From Rhizobiaceae bacterium UBA1291 (GTDB taxonomy: Bacteria; Pseudomonadota; Alphaproteobacteria; Rhizobiales; Rhizobiaceae), in the NCBI GenBank assembly GCA_002307905.1, contig DBUL01000168.1:18783-26802 (forward strand): a DNA stretch of 8,020 nucleotides. The letters run 5' to 3'. How positions within the stretch are numbered: the first letter of the stretch is position 1; each line of letters starts with the position of its first letter. Under the pieces are notes generated by a model. That model saw only the letters and a list, made by a program, of their open reading frames with translations, had not been told where the DNA came from and made no database searches. Shown in pieces: positions 6,057 to 8,020 of this stretch. The position numbers and the translations under genes are program-made.

Positions 6057-6073
6057 CGGTTTGCGGCAAACCG
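6057..6073. promoter_or_regulatory. Inverted repeat upstream of DUF952-pyrD
   Basis: CGGTTTG (6057-6063) and CAAACCG (6067-6073) form perfect inverted arms around CGG. It lies in the 137-base divergent gap, 37 bases before the DUF952 start, and could be a repressor operator or a leader-RNA hairpin. No T run follows, so it is unlikely to be a terminator. Confidence 0.35.
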
Positions 6074-6095
6074 CCAGCACGAACTCGCCGCTGAC

Positions 6096-6102
6096 GAAAG
6101 GA
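6096..6102 (+). promoter_or_regulatory. Ribosome binding site supporting a TTG start
   Basis: GAAAGGA ends 7 bases before TTG 6110, ideal spacing. It justifies the rare TTG start for DUF952, since the conserved N-terminal IIYKI strand begins only three residues after it and no ATG is available there. Confidence 0.8.
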
Positions 6103-6109
6103 CAAGCCC

Positions 6110-6457
6110 TTGGATCGCATCATATACAAGATTGTGCCGCGCGAAATATGGCAGGACGCGCGCCGCGAGGGAGTATTTCGCGGGGCCGCGATCGATCTTC
6201 AGGACGGTTTCATCCATTTTTCCACTGCCGCCCAGGCGCTGGAGACCGCGAGACGACATTTTGCCGGCGCCGAAGGCTTGCTGCTGGTCGCCGTCGATAC
6301 CGCGTCGCTCGGCGAGGCGCTGCGCTTTGAGCCGTCGCGCGGCGGCGATCTTTTCCCGCACCTCTATGCCAATCTGCCGCTCGATGCTGTCCTGTGGGAA
6401 AAGCCCCTTCCGCGCGGTGAGAACGGCCAGCATGTCTTTCCGGAGATGGAACGATGA
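6110..6457 (+). CDS. DUF952 family protein
   Basis: A 115-residue cytoplasmic protein spanning the usual full length of the DUF952 family. Conserved blocks are IIYKIVPREIW (4-14), DGFIHFSTA (32-40), an HF pair (50-51) and RGGDLFPHLYANLPLDAV (77-94). His36, His50 and His84 are candidate functional residues. The biochemical role is unknown; from memory the family has been related to the ADP-ribosyltransferase fold, which would suggest a nucleotide or NAD-type ligand, but I could not check this. Translation starts at TTG 6110 with a good ribosome site. The stop codon overlaps the pyrD start (ATGA at 6454-6457), so the two are translationally coupled in one operon. This pairing hints at a role near pyrimidine metabolism, or simply at shared expression. 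Confidence 0.9.
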   Translation: MDRIIYKIVPREIWQDARREGVFRGAAIDLQDGFIHFSTAAQALETARRHFAGAEGLLLVAVDTASLGEALRFEPSRGGDLFPHLYANLPLDAVLWEKPLPRGENGQHVFPEMER

Positions 6458-7542
6458 TCGATGCCTTCAAGACGATTGCCCGCCGCGGCCTCTTCCTCTT
6501 CGATGCAGAGACCGCCCACGGCATGTCGATCGCGGCGCTCAAATCCGGACTCGTGCCGGCTTGCGCGCTGAAAGCCGATCCGCGCCTGGCCGTCACAGTC
6601 GCCGGCCTTGCCTTCCCCAACCCGCTCGGCATGGCGGCGGGCTTTGACAAGAATGCCGAAGTGCCCGACGCCCTACTGCGTCTCGGTTTCGGCTTTGCCG
6701 AGGTCGGCACGCTGACGCCGAAGCCACAGACCGGCAATCCCAGGCCGCGCATCTTCCGTCTGGAAAAAGACCTGGCCGTGATCAACCGGCTAGGCTTCAA
6801 CAATGAAGGCCATGCGGCGGCTCTTGCCCGGCTGCTGGCTCGCCGGCCCGCCGGCATTGTCGGCGTCAACATCGGCGCCAACAAGGATAGCGCCGACCGC
6901 ATCGCCGACTATGTCGAAGGCATCCGCCGCTTTGCCGGCGTTGCCTCCTATTTCACCGCCAACATTTCCTCGCCCAACACGCCCGGCCTGCGCGACCTGC
7001 AGGCGCGCGAGAGCCTGTCGGCGCTCTTGTCTGCGGTGCTCGCCGCGCGCGACGAGATTGCAGCAGAAGCGGGCGTGCGCCGCCCGGTCTTCCTGAAGAT
7101 CGCGCCGGATCTGACCGAAGAGGGCATGGACGACATCGCCGCCGAAGCGCTGGCGCACCAGCTTGACGGCCTGATCGTCTCCAACACCACGCTTTCCCGC
7201 GACGGCCTGTCCGATCCGCGTCTGGCCGGCGAGGCGGGCGGGCTTTCGGGCAAGCCGCTGTTCGACAAGTCGACCGCCGTGCTTGCGCGCATGCGCAGCC
7301 GCGTCGGTCCGGCCATGCCGATCATTGGCGTCGGCGGCGTGTCCTCGGCCGAGACGGCGCTGGAAAAGATCCGCGCCGGCGCCGATCTGGTGCAGCTCTA
7401 TTCCTGCATGGTCTATGAGGGTCCCGGCCTGCCGGCACGCATCGTGCGGGGCCTGTCGCAATGGCTTGACCGTGAAAAGGTCGCCTCGATCCGCGACCTG
7501 CGCGACACCCGACTCGACTACTGGCTTGCCGCAAAGGTCTGA
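6454..7542 (+). CDS. pyrD: Dihydroorotate dehydrogenase (quinone), class 2
   Basis: This enzyme oxidises dihydroorotate to orotate, the fourth step of de novo pyrimidine synthesis, using FMN and passing electrons to membrane quinone. The 362-residue length is normal for class 2. The N-terminal helical region (about 1-40), absent from class 1, associates with the inner membrane and forms the quinone tunnel. FMN and substrate motifs are all present: AAGFDKNAE (61-69), NRLGFNN (111-117), NISSPNTPGLR (170-180) with Ser173 as catalytic base in place of the class 1 cysteine, Lys215 in FLKIAPDL, SNTT (243-246), GVGGVSS (292-298) and YSCMVYEG (316-323). ATG 6454 is preceded by GGAG at 6442-6445 and overlaps the DUF952 stop. 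Its last 25 bases overlap the convergent MATE gene. No defect is visible, so the enzyme should be functional. Confidence 0.98.
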   Translation: MIDAFKTIARRGLFLFDAETAHGMSIAALKSGLVPACALKADPRLAVTVAGLAFPNPLGMAAGFDKNAEVPDALLRLGFGFAEVGTLTPKPQTGNPRPRIFRLEKDLAVINRLGFNNEGHAAALARLLARRPAGIVGVNIGANKDSADRIADYVEGIRRFAGVASYFTANISSPNTPGLRDLQARESLSALLSAVLAARDEIAAEAGVRRPVFLKIAPDLTEEGMDDIAAEALAHQLDGLIVSNTTLSRDGLSDPRLAGEAGGLSGKPLFDKSTAVLARMRSRVGPAMPIIGVGGVSSAETALEKIRAGADLVQLYSCMVYEGPGLPARIVRGLSQWLDREKVASIRDLRDTRLDYWLAAKV

Positions 7543-8020
7543 TCGAGCTTCGGTCTGAGCCGCGACAGCAGAAGCAGGCCGCGGAGCGCGAGAAACACGT
7601 TGAGCGCAATCCACAGCCCGTGATTGCCCAATGTCGGCACCAGGGCAGCCAGGGTCGCGAGATAGCCGGACAGCGCGACGATCATCATGTTTCGCATCTC
7701 GCGCGACCAGGTGGCGCCGATGAAGATGCCGTCCATCTGGAAGGCCAGTGCGCCGGTTAGCGCGGTGAGCGCTGCATAGGGCAGGTAGAGTTCCGCCGCT
7801 TCCCGAACATCCTGCGCCGTGGTGATGAAGCCGATGATCGACTGCCCGAGTCCGAGAAAGAAGGCAAGGCTCGCCAGCGCCAGCGCCAGCGACCAGATGC
7901 CGGTGAGCTTGACCGCACGTTCGAAGCCCGGGCGATAACGCGCCCCGACCGTCTGGCCGGCGATCTGCTCGGCGGCAGTGGCGATGCCGTCGAGATAGAA
8001 GCTCGAGATCATGAAAAAAT
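7518..8020 (-). CDS. MATE-family (DinF-like) efflux transporter, C-terminal part (5' end beyond window)
   Basis: The frame is open to the right edge, so only the last 167 or so residues are visible; the Met at 8012 is internal, since Phe codons precede it and a MATE protein is about 440 residues. The segment YLDGIATAAEQIAGQTVGARYR is the family's characteristic loop and helix at the start of the second half in DinF-type members. Four hydrophobic segments follow (ending WSLALALASLAFFLGLG, AALTALTGALAFQ, MMIVALSGYLATLAAL and LWIALNVFLALRGLLLL). MATE proteins export drugs or metabolites by exchange with Na+ or H+ at the inner membrane; the substrate here is unknown. The gene converges on pyrD and its last codons lie within the end of pyrD (7518-7542), so no independent terminator lies between them. 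Confidence 0.92.
   Translation of the reverse strand, partial: FFMISSFYLDGIATAAEQIAGQTVGARYRPGFERAVKLTGIWSLALALASLAFFLGLGQSIIGFITTAQDVREAAELYLPYAALTALTGALAFQMDGIFIGATWSREMRNMMIVALSGYLATLAALVPTLGNHGLWIALNVFLALRGLLLLSRLRPKLDQTFAASQ

Larger units (their letters stand above)
6045..6109. repeat. 10-base direct repeat in the leader of DUF952
   Basis: GGACAAGCCC occurs at 6045-6054 and again at 6100-6109, start to start 55 bases. The second copy contains part of the ribosome site and abuts the TTG start codon of DUF952. Between them lies a 7-base inverted repeat (6057-6073). Purpose unknown; chance is possible. Confidence 0.5.

Noticed and set aside
6790..7614. A 274-codon open frame on the minus strand opposite pyrD.
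   Set aside because: pyrD carries every expected motif; the antisense frame shows no recognisable domain and is Arg/Ala/Gly-rich.
1..8020. Mobile elements, CRISPR arrays, tRNA or rRNA genes, toxin-antitoxin or phage structural genes.
   Set aside because: No transposase, terminal repeats, spacer-repeat pattern or RNA gene sequence was seen on either strand; the S24 regulator alone is not evidence of a prophage.

Overview
The window looks like chromosome of an alphaproteobacterium of the Rhizobiales, most likely Rhizobiaceae. This rests on high GC content, the character of the proteins (a rhizobial-type membrane glycosyltransferase, a DUF952 gene coupled to a class 2 pyrD, an S24 regulator next to a thermonuclease-like protein) and GC-rich codon use throughout. 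I see no insertion sequence, prophage gene, CRISPR array, tRNA or rRNA. No search could be run, so family names come from reading motifs.

Left part (1-2707). A large membrane glycosyltransferase of family 2 runs leftward off the window edge. Its reading frame is open from 1733 to base 1. It carries an N-terminal domain resembling the N-terminal domain of type II secretion ATPases. Diverging from it across a 56-base gap is an exported solute-binding protein of the SBP_bac_3 type with no permease or ATPase beside it. A strong hairpin follows, lying between this gene and the convergent TerB gene.

Middle part (2708-5460), all on the minus strand. In transcription order: a NarL/FixJ-type response regulator; an S24 (LexA/CI-like) repressor-protease; a membrane-anchored thermonuclease-fold protein that appears to have lost its catalytic residues; and a TerB-family protein. 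The S24 and nuclease-like genes are 12 bases apart, the ribosome site of the second overlapping the stop codon of the first, so they are probably one transcript. TerB may belong to it too. A self-cleaving regulator, an apparently inert periplasmic SNase domain and a TerB protein together suggest a stress or envelope function, but this is inference.

Right part (5550-8020). A small exported coiled-coil protein of unknown function (minus) diverges from a two-gene operon on the plus strand: DUF952, starting at TTG, and pyrD, encoding the quinone-dependent dihydroorotate dehydrogenase of pyrimidine synthesis. The two overlap by four bases (ATGA). The end of a DinF-like MATE efflux protein comes in from the right edge on the minus strand, and its last codons overlap the end of pyrD.

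Most of the window is ordinary housekeeping and conserved accessory sequence. The points most worth a second look are the degenerate nuclease-like protein in the S24 cluster, the glycosyltransferase fusion, the orphan binding protein with a displaced ligand arginine, and the DUF952-pyrD coupling.
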